NCBI RefSeq assembly: GCF_000283155.1
Contig: NW_004454195.1
Location: forward strand, 4,781,319 to 4,845,318
Length of the DNA: 64,000 nucleotides
Direction: 5' to 3'
Source of the DNA: Ceratotherium simum simum
Taxonomy: Eukaryota > Chordata > Mammalia > Perissodactyla > Rhinocerotidae
Shown: positions 35,558-45,494 of the stretch, piece by piece
Layout: every line of letters begins with the position of its first letter
How positions within the stretch are numbered: position 1 is the first letter of the stretch
Translations under genes and position numbers: made by a program
Notes under the pieces: model-generated
Seen by the model: only the letters and a program-made list of their open reading frames with translations
What the model was told of the DNA's origin: nothing
The model's database searches: none

Positions 35558-35642
35558 GGAAAGACAGAAAGAAATGGAGAGAGAGCAAGAGAGAGATGCA
35601 GAGAGACGGAAGGAGGGAGGAAGGAGGGAAGAGAAAAGAAAC
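35558..35642 (+). repeat. Polypurine tract
   Basis: GGAAAGACAGAAAGAAATGG, GAGAGAGAGCAAGAGAGAG and GGAAGGAGGGAGGAAGGAGG in a nearly pure A/G run. Confidence 0.85.
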
Positions 35643-35678
35643 TTGATTAATAAATCTTTATTTAAAAAGTGCATCAAG

Positions 35679-35935
35679 GGGCTGGCCCGGTGGTGCAAGC
35701 AGTTAAATGCACGCGCTCCGCTTTGGCGGCCCAGGGTTCACAGGTTAGGATCCCGGGCACGCACTGACGCCCCACTTGTCAAGCCATGCTGTGGTGGCAT
35801 CCCATATAAAGTAGAGGAAGATGGGCGCAGATGTTAGCTCAGGGCCAATCTTCCTCGGCAAAAAAAAGGGGAGGATTGGCATTGGATGTTAGCTCAGGGT
35901 TGATCTTCCTCACACACACACACACAAAACAAACC
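35679..35935 (+). mobile_element. Equine SINE (ERE), plus strand, with target duplication and (CA)n tail
   Basis: GGGCTGGCCCGGTGGTGCAA head, CGCGCTCCGCTTTGGCGGCC, CAAGCCATGCTGTGGTGGC, two tail repeats, then a (CA)n tract at about 35911-35927 in place of poly(A). TGCATCAAG is repeated at 35670-35678 and 35936-35944. Confidence 0.95.
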
Positions 35936-36089
35936 TGCATCAAGTACCATGCACATTCTTGGAGTAGGATGACACAGAGGGATGGGCTGAGCTCCCCCAG
36001 AACTCACAAGCTCAATCTGAGATACACATATGTTGGCACAGGTCAAGTCTGGGAGAAAACAGGGGACAAGGGAGCAGGAAGAGAGTAAA

Positions 36090-36330
36090 GCATAGGCTTT
36101 GGGGTCAGGCTGTGTTCAAGTCTTGCCTCTACAACTTAGTAGGCTCTGTGCCCCTTGCAAGCTACTTAATCTCGTGAGTTTTAGATTTTTTTCTCAGTAA
36201 AATTGGAATAATAATATTACGTATATCCAGGTTGTTTTTTCAGGATTGATTAACACTTGTAAAGTGCACATTATAATGTCTGACATGTTTAAAGGCTAGA
36301 CAGTTAATGGTTATCAATATTATTATTAAC
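36090..36330 (+). mobile_element. MIR SINE
   Basis: GCATAGGCTTTGGGGTCAGG, CAAGTCTTGCCTCTAC, CTTGCAAGCTACTTAATCTC, ATTGGAATAATAATATTACG and a TATTATTATTA end, in MIR order. Confidence 0.8.
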
Positions 36331-36439
36331 ATAGGGCTGATCTATAGACAGGAGACAGCAGAGACAAGGTCTGCTGAAGAATGTCGAAGACACAGAGAGA
36401 GGAAATACTGGGGAGGATGGCAGAGTTCATGTCAACAAA

Positions 36440-37062
36440 TGAATTGCATCCAGAACTCGCACATACTGCTGATGGGAATGTACATTGGTACAACCACTTC
36501 AGAAAACTGGTTGGCAGTGTTTACTAAAGCTGAACATATGCAAACACCCCAACTCAGCTATTCCACTTCTAGATATATGTTCACCACAGAAATGCTTCTA
36601 AGCATGTACCAAATACATGTTTATAGCAGCATTATTCATAATAGCCAAAACCTGGAAAGAACTCAAATGAAGAATGGATAAATGCAATGTGGTACTTTCA
36701 TACAATGGAATTCTATTCAGCAATGAAAGTGAATGAACTACTCCTACATGTACAACCTGGATGCATCCCACAATCAATGTTGAGCAAAAGAAGGCAGAAT
36801 GAAATAGTGCATGCCATATGATTCCATTTATATAGGGTTCATAAACAGGAAAACTAACCTACGATGTTAGAAATAAGGATACTAGTTACCTTTTGAGGGG
36901 CAGAGGTAATGGTTGGGAAGGTGCATGGAGAGCCTGCTAGTGCTCGTTACAATGTGTTTAGTTTCTGAAAATTCATCAAGGTGTCCCCCTATGACATATG
37001 TACATTTTCATATGTATGAAAGTTTTCATATAAATGAAGAGTTTACTTTAAGAAAAAAAATT
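36440..37062 (+). mobile_element. Old L1M-type LINE, 3' portion
   Basis: ACTGCTGATGGGAATGTACATTGG, ATAGCAGCATTATTCATAATAGCC, CAATGGAATTCTATTCAGCAATG and an end at TTCATATAAATGAAGAGTTTAC follow the L1 3' region. Diverged, with no coding capacity. Confidence 0.85.
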
Positions 37063-37084
37063 GGCCGAAGTATTGAAAAGATCT

Positions 37085-37442
37085 TGTTATAGATTGAATA
37101 TTTGTATTCCCTTCCAATTTGTATGTTGAAACCCAATCCCCAATGTGATGGTGGCAGATGGGGCCTTTGGGAAGTGATTAGGTCATGACAGTAGAGCCCT
37201 CATGAATGGATTAATGCCCTTATAAAAGAGACCCAGAGAGCTCCTTTGCCCCTTCCACCACGTGAGGATGCAGCGAGACCGCCATCTGTGAACCAGGAAG
37301 TGGGCCCTCACAAAATACTGAATCTGCCGGCACCTTGATCTTGGACTTCCTAGCCTCAAGAATTCTGAGAAATACATTTCTGTTGTTTATAAGCCACCCA
37401 GTCTATGATATTCTGTTATAGCAGCCTGAATGAGCTAAGACA
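37085..37442 (+). mobile_element. Solo MaLR-type LTR with perfect 5-bp target duplication
   Basis: Starts TGTTATAGATTGAATATTTG and ends GAGCTAAGACA, the TG...CA ends of an LTR. Internal landmarks are GATGGGGCCTTTGGGAAGTG, CTTATAAAAGAGACCC, CTTGATCTTGGACTTCC and ATTTCTGTTGTTTATAAGCC. GATCT flanks both ends (37080-37084 and 37443-37447). It is an MLT1/MST-like member of the ERVL-MaLR group; no internal retroviral sequence remains. Confidence 0.88.
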
Positions 37443-37604
37443 GATCTCTTCAAAGGTTTCCTTTTTAGCAGAGAGGGCCACATTTCATACACACACACAC
37501 ACACAAAACCAACCAAAAAAACTTCGGTACTAAGGGAAAACGGAAAGAAAATAGGAGGTACAAAATGTTTACAACCTGCAGGTCAGTTGTCCTATAATGG
37601 CTGA

Positions 37605-38035
37605 CTCTGTATGAATCAGGATAGGTTAGGTTATGCTATGGTAACAACTCCCAAATCTCAGGGGCTTAACCCAACAAAAGCTCCTCTCCTGCTGGTTGAC
37701 ACATGTCTAGCACACGCTGGCGGGGGGCTTTGCTCATTGCGATCACTTGGGGACTCAGGCTGAGTGAGGGAGGCTTCATCCTGACGTGTGCGTCCACAAT
37801 CACCCCAGTGGTGGGAAGAGCACATGGCAGACTCTATAGCAGCTCTGAACACGTCTGCCCCAAAGACAGACAGGACCCTTCCACTCCCATTTTATTGGCC
37901 AAAGCAGGTCACGCGGCCAGGCCTAACTCCAAAGGGGTAGGAGATGTGCAGTCACACTATGGGCAGGAAGGAGATGAGCTGGAAAGGTGCCAGCACTTCT
38001 GGTGACCACATTCACTCCTGCGGCTCCCAGGCTCA
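37605..38035 (-). mobile_element. LTR-type dispersed repeat, minus strand, family uncertain
   Basis: GGTTAGGTTATGCTATGGTAAC, CCCAAATCTCAGGGGCTTAAC, TTGACACATGTCTAGC, a GGGGACTCAGGCTGA block and CAGGTCACGCGGCCAGG are in the order of an old LTR read in reverse. A related plus-strand copy may be the one near 58410-58772. Confidence 0.55.
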
Positions 38036-39419
38036 GTCTTCTTCAGATTCCTGTCCACAAGAAAATTGTGTTGTCGACACCCATCACACCCTTCTCTCCT
38101 CCCTTTCTCTCATGGGAAAAAGCAAGCTGGATTTCCAGACCGCTGCCACCCCCTCACAAACTGGAACTAATATGGTGACTGATATCATGTACAATCTGCC
38201 CCCTGCTGCAGGGCAGTGGCCTTTTAACTTTCTGGACCAAAGAGCAGAGTGAAGTTGCAGCCTAATGGGATAAGGAACAGTCAGGCGGAGTGGGGAGAAT
38301 CCTGTCCCGTCGAAACAATCCTTGAGAATCCCCATCACGGTTGGTGAGGGGGCAGAGAGCGTGTCGGATGGCTGGGTGTATCCTTCTCTTACAGGATGAG
38401 AAAATGAAGGGAGGAGAGTAGAAGAGTGAAAAGTATAGAGCTAGAGGGGAGGAAAGAAACTGATGAGGGTGTGAGAGGAAAAGAGTCAGAAGGAGAAAGT
38501 AGAGAAAAATCTTTCTGTCTCCAATCAGTTAGGGATGTAAAGCTTTTATGTCCTATATAGGGTGACTCTAGGCTTTCGGTAGTATTTCACTTCTGCCAGG
38601 TTTTTGTAAAATAACTATAAGAACCCACTCTGTTTATTGACAAAGAAATGACTGTGCACGTACGTCAAGAAAGGAAGGCCCAGGAGGGTCCTATACTCTG
38701 CCAACACTTCTCCCTCTTCCTGCTGAGAAGTGTGGGCTGCTCCCAATGGGATGTTCTACTGCAGGACTCTCGAAGGGACACACACATATCCTGCACATTT
38801 TAATGTGAGTCCTTCTCAGAAGCACATACCAAGATTGGGAGAAATGTAGTATCACTAAAGTTTTGGGTTTAACTCAACAACTGATGACACAATTAAACTT
38901 TAATTTGGGTACCTTAAAAGACACCTAAAAAGCTGAAACATTTTGAGACAAAAAGAGCTGTAAAGGGGTGTTAATTTAAAGATGAATAAAGTCCTATGGT
39001 AACGACAGGACACCTGATTTCCCTGTACCTAAAATCCAAATAATGTATTTAATTTTGATAGTCATAAGATTTGCTTATTACACCAATTCCTTTTATTGTG
39101 AACGAAGTCATTCACTTAGTAAAGGCCAAGATGTCAGTAGAAATAAAAACATTTGATGTAATCGATCAAAAATGTCAGAAAAGGGGCACAGCTTGTTTTA
39201 GCAAATCCAGTTTTTGAAAGTTTGTAGGTGCTAAAGAGGTGGGTGATTCCTCACACTTTTCAAAATGTTGCCAAGAGTCCTTTAATTGGCAGACTCTCCC
39301 TGCACATTCCAAATGGATTCAAGCTCCCAAAATAGGTCTCCATATAAATTTTTCAGGAACACATCCGCTGTGAAAAATAAGATGTTTGTAGCAGCAGGAC
39401 TCCAAACAAAGCATAAAGA
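38036..39419. other. Unassigned sequence immediately downstream of CDKAL1
   Basis: Purine-rich at 38395-38510. The part 38880-39420 is AT-rich, without recognised repeats, and has minus-strand AATAAA hexamers at 39097-39092 and 38638-38633. It could be a longer CDKAL1 3' UTR or conserved flanking sequence. Confidence 0.4.
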
Positions 39420-39806
39420 GGAAGATACATTTTAAAAGGTTTATTAAAGATCGAAAATTCTTCCCACACAAGGAAAAGGTGATCAGGGCCACTGTACAAT
39501 TAGGTTCTGACTTGAAGACTGGAGATTAAAAGAAAATGCAACCACTTGCATTTCTTGCTAAAAATAAACCAAAAGGAGCTTAATTTAAAAGATATGCTAT
39601 GGCAACTGTTATTAGGTTTTAGGTCAAATAACCAATGGGCCCCACTCCATGTGACACAGGCCTCATTAAAAAGTGTGGCTGAAGAGGAGGCAGTAAGACC
39701 AGTATAAATCACTGCCCTTTGAGAACTGATGTGGTTGCTTTCCTTTTCGCTGAAGACTTTAATTAGAAATGTATTCTTCTTCACAGATGCTTCACTTAGT
39801 TGTGTT
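39420..39806 (-). other. CDKAL1: CDKAL1 3' UTR (minimum extent)
   Basis: On the minus strand this follows the CDKAL1 stop codon. It holds no repeat I recognise and ends near a canonical AATAAA. A T/G-rich stretch lies just beyond the expected cleavage point. Longer forms are possible: further minus-strand AATAAA hexamers occur at 39097-39092 and 38638-38633. The 115-codon frame that overlaps this region on the same strand is out of frame with the exon and is not a gene. Confidence 0.65.
39440..39445 (-). terminator. Poly(A) signal AATAAA for CDKAL1
   Basis: The minus-strand reading of TTTATT at 39440-39445 is AATAAA, about 360 nt past the stop codon. The predicted cleavage point is roughly 39415-39428. 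Downstream on the minus strand lies a T/G-rich stretch (TGCTTTGTTTGG), as expected of a downstream element. Cleavage itself cannot be seen in the sequence. Confidence 0.6.
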
Positions 39807-39998
39807 TTAATTAAAGACCTTGACAAAAAAAGCAAAAAGAAGGGCAAACAGAGCCAGGCCCACAGACAGCCTCAGTGCACAGTCTTGATGCAGCCTTTGC
39901 AATCGTAGCACCATTCTGGAACTCGCCGAGGCTCGCTGAGTTGCAGCAGAGGTGTGGGATATCGAACTCAGGTGATTTCCAAGCCTATTCCTGAATTC
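39807..39998 (-). CDS. CDKAL1: CDKAL1 terminal coding exon (partial gene, C-terminal 63 codons)
   Basis: CDKAL1 is the radical-SAM methylthiotransferase that makes 2-methylthio-N6-threonylcarbamoyladenosine at A37 of tRNA-Lys(UUU). It is held in the ER membrane by a C-terminal tail anchor. Read on the minus strand, a pyrimidine-rich acceptor ending TTTTTATAG at 39999 opens an uninterrupted phase-0 frame of 63 codons, ending in TAA at 39809-39807. The encoded segment starts EFRNRLGNHLSS, continues with a Ser/Ala/Thr-rich linker, then a basic HQDCALRL step and a hydrophobic helix at about residues 44-62 (LSVGLALFALLFAFFVKVF), with only Asn after it. This matches the human CDKAL1 C-terminus as I remember it, with a few substitutions. 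The catalytic domains are encoded by exons outside the window. CpG content is higher than in the AT-rich surroundings. I have not run an alignment, but linker and anchor together make a chance match unlikely. Confidence 0.88.
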   Translation of the reverse strand, partial: EFRNRLGNHLSSISHTSAATQRASASSRMVLRLQRLHQDCALRLSVGLALFALLFAFFVKVFN

Positions 39999-40018
39999 CT
40001 ATAAAAAGAGAAACATAG
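39999..40018 (-). promoter_or_regulatory. Splice acceptor of the CDKAL1 last exon
   Basis: Minus-strand sequence reads TATGTTTCTCTTTTTATAG followed by GAATTC. This is a good polypyrimidine tract with an AG acceptor. The frame open from this AG is the CDKAL1 C-terminal frame, which is why the exon boundary was placed here. Confidence 0.75.
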
Positions 40019-40098
40019 AGGGCAAAACATGATTTTAAGATGCCAAAAAGGCCCTATTGTGATACCAGTCAAGTAATGGGTCCCTAGAAGGAGGTAGC

Positions 40099-41298
40099 TT
40101 TTTTATTATTGAGGTATAATTGACATAATGTAACATTGTATTAGTTTCAGGTGTACAACATAATGATTTGATGTTTGTATATATTGTGAAATGATCACAA
40201 TAAGTCTAGTTAACATCCATCACCACATTTGGTTACACATTTTTTTTTTTTCTTGTGATGAGAAGTTTTAAGATCTACTCTCTTAGCAACTTTCAAATAT
40301 ACAGTACAGTATTGTTAACTATAGTCACCATGCTGTACATTACATCCCTAGGACTTATTTATGTTATAACTGCAAGTTTGTAGCTTTTGACCAACTTCAC
40401 CCATTTTGCTCACCTGCCACTCCCCAGCCCATTTCTAATAACCACCCATCTGTTTTCTGTATCTGTGAATTTTGTTTTTTTGTAGATTTCACATATAAGT
40501 GAGATCATACAGTATTTGTCTTTCTCCGACATTTCATTTTCGCTAACACCTTCAAGGTCCATCCATGTTGTTGCAAACAGCAAGACTTCCTTTTTTATAG
40601 CTGAATAATATTCCACTGTGGGTGTGTATATGTGTATATGCACACATACTATATATATATGCCAAATCTTCTTTATCCATTCATCCATCAATGGACACTT
40701 AGGTTGCTTCCATGTCTTGGCTATTGCAAATAATGCTGCAATGCATGTGGGGGTGCAGATATCTTTTTGAGTTAGTGTTTTTGTTTCCTTTGGATAAATA
40801 CTCAAGTGGAATTGTTGGATCATATGGTAGTTATATTTTTATTTTTTTGAGGAAACTCCATACTGTTTTCCATAATGGCTCCACCAATTACATTCCCACC
40901 AATAGTGTACAAGGGTTCTTTTCTCCATTCCTTGCCAACACTTGTTATTTCTTGTCTTTTAATAACCATGCTAACAGGTGTGAGGTGATATCTCATTATG
41001 GTTTTGACTTGCATTTCCCTGATGATTAGTGATGTCAAGCATCTTTTCATATACCTGTTGGCCATTTGTATGCTATCTTTGGTAAAATCTATCTTCAGAT
41101 CCTCTGCTGATTTTTTAATCAGTTTGTTTTTTTACTATTGAGCTAAATGAGTTCTTTATATATTTTGGATATCAACCCCTTATCAGATATCAAATATATG
41201 ATCTGCAATATTTTCTCCCATTTGGTAGGTGGCCTTTTCATGTTGTTGAACATGAAGCTTTTTATTCATGTTGAGGAGAAACTTTTTAGTTTGATGTA
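40099..41298 (-). mobile_element. L1 LINE, 5'-truncated, same orientation as CDKAL1, with target duplication
   Basis: Reverse complement of an L1 3' UTR (GAGGTATAATTGACATAATG, TAGTTTCAGGTGTACAAC) and the end of ORF2 (TGGATAAATACTCAAGTGG, CTTTTCATATACCTGTTGG). AGAAGGAGGTAGC (40086-40098) and AGAAGGAGCTACC (41299-41311) form an 11/13 target duplication. Its minus-strand AATAAA at 40107-40102 lies about 104 nt upstream of the CDKAL1 terminal exon. Confidence 0.93.
40102..40107 (-). terminator. L1 poly(A) signal AATAAA in CDKAL1 sense, just upstream of the last exon
   Basis: Minus-strand AATAAA at the L1 3' end (CTCAATAATAAAAAAGC). It is a canonical hexamer in the transcribed strand of the CDKAL1 intron. 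Whether it is used cannot be seen here. Confidence 0.55.
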
Positions 41299-41311
41299 AG
41301 AAGGAGCTACC

Positions 41312-42340
41312 ATTTCCTTGCTCCTTCAACATAGGCACATTCAAACACCCACCATGGCCAACTGGCCCCAAGTTAGGTATAAGTCACAGTTCCTTTCCTT
41401 GAAGGGTCAGACCAAGTTCATGATTTTCAAGATTAAATACAAACTATATGAGGGAGACAAACAATCTTTATGCAGAATCAAGATAGAATTCATGCAGGGT
41501 GGAAGTTGTGTAGAGTCATATCACAAATGTATCTAACTTGTAGAGACGCAACCATATCTACTTAGCAAAAGAAGAATGACAGAAAAAAAACTATGGAAGC
41601 TATTTTATTCAGTAAACATATCCCCAGATCCCCAACTGGGGTATTGTTGCAGGAGGGCTGTCTCCAACCCTCAGGGGGCCCTGAAGGAGTCTGGGTGGCT
41701 AGAACAATCCACCCCCTACATGCAGCTGCCTCCATTTATCTTGGTGTGCCATATAACCACTCTCAATTTCTCTGTGTGCCAGACATGGAAAAGGCTGGGA
41801 AACCCTGCTTGGAAGGAGCATGAGGAGCTAGGAGACATGACTACACTCCTCTTTAGGTGGTCTCTGTTCCCTGATGCTTTTTAGTAGATGTGGAGAGGAG
41901 TGGACAGGGGGCCCCTGGCCACTCTCAGGGTGGTTCTAGTGTTTCAAAATGTAATTTTGGTTCCATTATAGAGGATTTCCACCTTATGTACAGGCTTTAG
42001 AATCGGTGCCTCCCCTGTTGAATCCTGAATAACACATCGAGAGATGGAGGTGGGTGTGAGGAAGGGGAACATTGGATGGAAGGAGCAATGTGGGGCAGGA
42101 GGGAGGCAGTACAGAATAAGGCACGTCTGTGTAAGAACCAGAAATCCACAGCAGTGCACAATGTCTTTGAACAACCATTTTACTTTGCTTATCCTTCCCT
42201 TGCAAGCTCTCTAACAATCTGCTGGTGACACCTCTGGCCCGTGTGCGACAACTGGCAGCTCACCATGCACAGCAGAACATTGGAACTGCGCTTTACAGAA
42301 GGTAACTCTGGCAGGAACGTGTAGGGGGGTTGAGGGCAGG
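41312..42340. other. Unassigned sequence
   Basis: No repeat family, exon or RNA recognised. Frames at 41576-41884 show no family features. Confidence 0.5.
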
Positions 42341-42545
42341 GAAGAGAATGAGGGTGGAGAATCCAGTGGCACGTTGTGGCGACAGATGAGGTGGGAGATG
42401 ATGAGGACCTACGTGAAGATGATGGCGGAAGCATGGAAAGGAGAGAACAAGAGATTGTTGATGTAGAATCAACAGGATTTGAGTTCAGATGAGTGGGTAA
42501 TGAGAGGTACAAAGAGAAGGAATGGGGAAATGAAAATAACTTTTA
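42341..42545 (-). mobile_element. L2 LINE fragment, diverged
   Basis: GATGAGGTGGGAGATGATGAGG, GAGATTGTTGATGTAGAATC and AACAGGATTTGAGTTCAG resemble an L2 segment in reverse complement. Confidence 0.45.
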
Positions 42546-42714
42546 CAACCCAATTTCCACTGGCTAATACTTACATCTGATAGATGTGGAAGAATTCTCA
42601 CTTTGACTGTAGGAGGCTAATTGTAAAATTAATAAAGCTGTTAACTGCAAAAATAAATCTCTCCACCTCAGTAGCAGTCAAACCATTATTTACTTCTGTG
42701 CTCCTCAGGTATCT

Positions 42715-42850
42715 GGGCCGACACCTGCTGGTGTCCCTGCCCTGCGAGCCGTCAACAGGGAGGCACACAGCTGGCCATCTGCCCCGCAGCAGAGCGGGCA
42801 ACGGCTGGAACTCAGCGGCGCACCCGACCTGCTCCCGCCCGGGGAAACTG
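42715..42850. promoter_or_regulatory. Isolated CpG-rich patch in the CDKAL1 intron
   Basis: About eleven CpG dinucleotides in roughly 130 bp (GGGCCGACACC, CAGCGGCGCACCCGACC, CCCGCCCGGGG), while the flanks have almost none. It is too short for a classical CpG island. Could be a small regulatory element or a GC-rich relic. Confidence 0.35.
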
Positions 42851-42961
42851 CTCTTTTGTGAGACTGGCTTTCCGTGGGATATTCTGGAGCTGGGAATACG
42901 TTGATGAGCTTTCATTTCCACTGATTAAAAATAGCCTCAAGGTCTTAAGGTCAGCACTCAC

Positions 42962-43003
42962 ACGGATATGGCAGCCTTGGGAAAGAATGTAGTCCTTGTT
43001 CAG
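42962..43003 (-). other. Candidate cryptic 42-nt exon, minus strand
   Basis: On the minus strand an acceptor (TTTTGTCATTGCAG) precedes CTGAACAAGGACTACATTC, and a strong donor (CGT|GTGAGT) follows 42 nt later. The segment is open in one frame as LNKDYILSQGCHIR. It is not CDKAL1 sequence that I recognise. It could be an unused or species-specific exon or chance. Confidence 0.25.
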
Positions 43004-43079
43004 CTGCAATGACAAAAGCTATGTGAGGTCCTCAAAAGCAGTGAGGCTGCCTAATGCATCTCTGGGTTCTTGGAACCTG

Positions 43080-43155
43080 CGCAGCTGCAGGTATAGGGCA
43101 GGTACTCAGTAAGTGTTCAGAAATGAATGAGTGAATGAATGGATGGATGAATATG
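43080..43155 (+). repeat. L2-type tail with GAAT/GGAT simple repeat
   Basis: GGCAGGTACTCAGTAAGTGTTCAG, then GAATGAATGAATGGATGG. Confidence 0.65.
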
Positions 43156-44091
43156 AGGGTGTGTACTCCAGAGGCGATGTAACCGACCAAAAACACGCTT
43201 ATCTATGTCTGTGGTGATCAACGTGTCCTGTCGTGTATTCAGGGCACTATCCTACACGAGCCATGAGTTGTTGCCTCCAGCAATTAAACCACCACTTCTT
43301 TAGTTTGGGTTTACAAGACCAGGACTAAGAGGCTAATTAATTTCTCCTAGGTCTGAGTTTAACATTTTTGAGTCACATGTGGCTTTGAGAAGCCCATGAA
43401 GACTACAGCCTGTTCCCCAGAAAAATGAGGAGGCGTTCATGCACACAGGCACACAGCCCCACTCACACCTCTGCATATTACTTCAGGAGGCTCACAGACT
43501 GCCTCACCCATGAGCGGATCCAGGGATCACGGGGCCTGAAGCTTTCTCTTTAAGAAAAAGAAAATACGAAGACAAAATTAGGTAGAGGGCCTTGGAAGGA
43601 GCCCCTCAAAGTGAGAGGCCCTGAAACTTAAGCTCTACTGATTTCAGGGACAATCCACCTCTGCTCCACCCCTAGTTCTGATTGCTGGACCTTGGTTCTG
43701 CGCCTGCAATTCAAGAAGTTGCCACTCGGCGATCATTGGTGCCAGGCCAGGGGTCAGGCTGACCCAGGCAGGACTAGGTGAGTCTTAAAGCATAAAGCAT
43801 TTGGTTGAGTTTATAATACATTTGGCTTCACAAACCTGCAGCACAGGTAACGTGACTGTGCTCTCAGCCTAAAAAAAATCCTTTGACTTTTGATGATAGT
43901 TTCACAAAATTTCTTCTTCTCTTTCTTCCAAGTCATTTGCCATACAATTTCGCTCAAAATATAAAAGTTACCTATTAAACTATCATAGTGGCTGCATTCA
44001 ACTTAGCCATTCTTCCTTGGGTATTACTTTTTTCCCTCCTCCTCTCAAACGTCTAACACATCTGAACAGAAACGTAACTGACCCATAAAAA
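43156..44091. other. Unassigned sequence
   Basis: The segment 43495-43640 has an old-repeat look (GGGGCCTGAAGC, AAATTAGGTAGAGGGCC), but I cannot name the family. Confidence 0.45.
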
Positions 44092-44104
44092 GTATTTTGG
44101 TTCT

Positions 44105-44298
44105 AGGGTTGGCCCCGTGGCCAAGTGGTTAAAGTGCCGCATGCTCCGCTTCGGCGGCCCGGGTTTGCAGGTTCGGATCCTGGGCCCAGACCTACCCCAC
44201 TCATCAGCCATGCCATGGAGGCGTCCCACATGCAAAGTGGAGGAAGACTGGCATGGATGTTAGCTCAGGCTAATTTTCCTCATCAAAAAAAAAAAAAA
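44105..44298 (+). mobile_element. Equine SINE (ERE), plus strand, with target duplication
   Basis: AGGGTTGGCCCCGTGGCC head, TGCTCCGCTTCGGCGGCCC, GGTTCGGATCC B box, a single tail repeat and poly(A). GTATTTTGGT (44092-44101) and GTGTTTTGGT (44300-44309) flank it with one mismatch. Confidence 0.95.
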
Positions 44299-44309
44299 CG
44301 TGTTTTGGT

Positions 44310-45494
44310 GCTAAGCCGCCCTCCTATTCCTAGTGGACAGGTCTGCATCACAGAATCATATGGAGAGCAGCAGCATGCGTATGCAGCCCCGGAAGCCCAC
44401 CTGACCTGCCACTCTGCCCCTAAAATCAAGGTGGGAGCTTGACAACAGAGCAGGAGAGGGAAAAGGCAGCCTATCTCCACCATGCTGTGCTTCTTTTATT
44501 ATCTGCATCTTTTACCAAGTCAAGATCTTGATTAAAGGAATTTGGTGATATGTTTTTAAACATAAGATAGAAAAAAAGTTTCTCAGATGAGAGAGTAATC
44601 AGTAGGCAGCTGGCTTTGTACATTTCAACTGTCACTACCACTGTGATACTGAAGGAAAAGTAATTTAGAAATACAGGATATAACGACTTTCTCATAAAGT
44701 TCAAGACGCTCAAACAGCTAAATGTATAACTATAGCCGATTTCTATACAGTTAGAAGCAGTATTCAAGAACAGAAAATAATGTAACATTTCTATAATGTA
44801 ACGAAAATAAAAAGTGCTTATACGTGAAGTGATGACAAATAATCAATAGTAAGATAAAAGTTTACACACACACACACACACACACGCACACAGAAGAAGG
44901 TATATAACTGACTTTAGAGAAAAACTTAGTACAGTCGATAGTTCTGGCAAGTAAACAGACGGCTCTAACCTTCCCTAAACCTCTTAAAGATTATCAAACA
45001 TTATCTAGGTTATTAATTCCTGAAATTCAAGATGCATTTGCATCTCTCAAACTATCATGCACCAAATATGAGAAATTCTATCGTTTACTAAAACTAACCA
45101 AACATCAATTCTCAGACTTATAATTTTTAAGAAATCAAATTCCATTTAGCAATGCCTTTTCCAAAACAGACAGAAGTCTGAAACAAGGCAGGATATGACC
45201 TTTGTTTAATCAAAAGGATGCATGTATTTATGCAGTCATGGTAGACTAAGGACACACTGAGAGAATATTAAATTTATACCCTAGGGCTTTTTTTCCCCTT
45301 GTAAGTCTCATTCTTCCCTTGATTAATTTCTAAACATATTTACTTGCTAATTCTTAAACATATTCTACTAATTTGAAAAGCATAGTTTATCAAATACTAT
45401 TAAAGTAATAAATCTGTTAAAGTAGAACCAAGTATATATACCAAAAAAGAGAAACACCCAAAACAAAAACAACTTGATGTTCAGAAACTTTAGG
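44310..45494. other. Unassigned AT-rich sequence with (CA)n
   Basis: A (CA)n microsatellite lies at 44864-44892. Nothing else recognised. Confidence 0.5.
44864..44892 (+). repeat. (CA)n microsatellite
   Basis: About 14 AC units with one ACGC interruption near the end; likely length-polymorphic. Confidence 0.9.

Noticed and set aside
39500..39847. 115-codon minus-strand frame next to CDKAL1
   Set aside because: It overlaps the CDKAL1 stop and 3' UTR in a different frame and has no recognisable features.
42584..42921. 106- and 107-codon frames on both strands at the CpG patch
   Set aside because: High GC content lowers stop density; there is no domain or codon signal. Only the CpG patch itself was kept.
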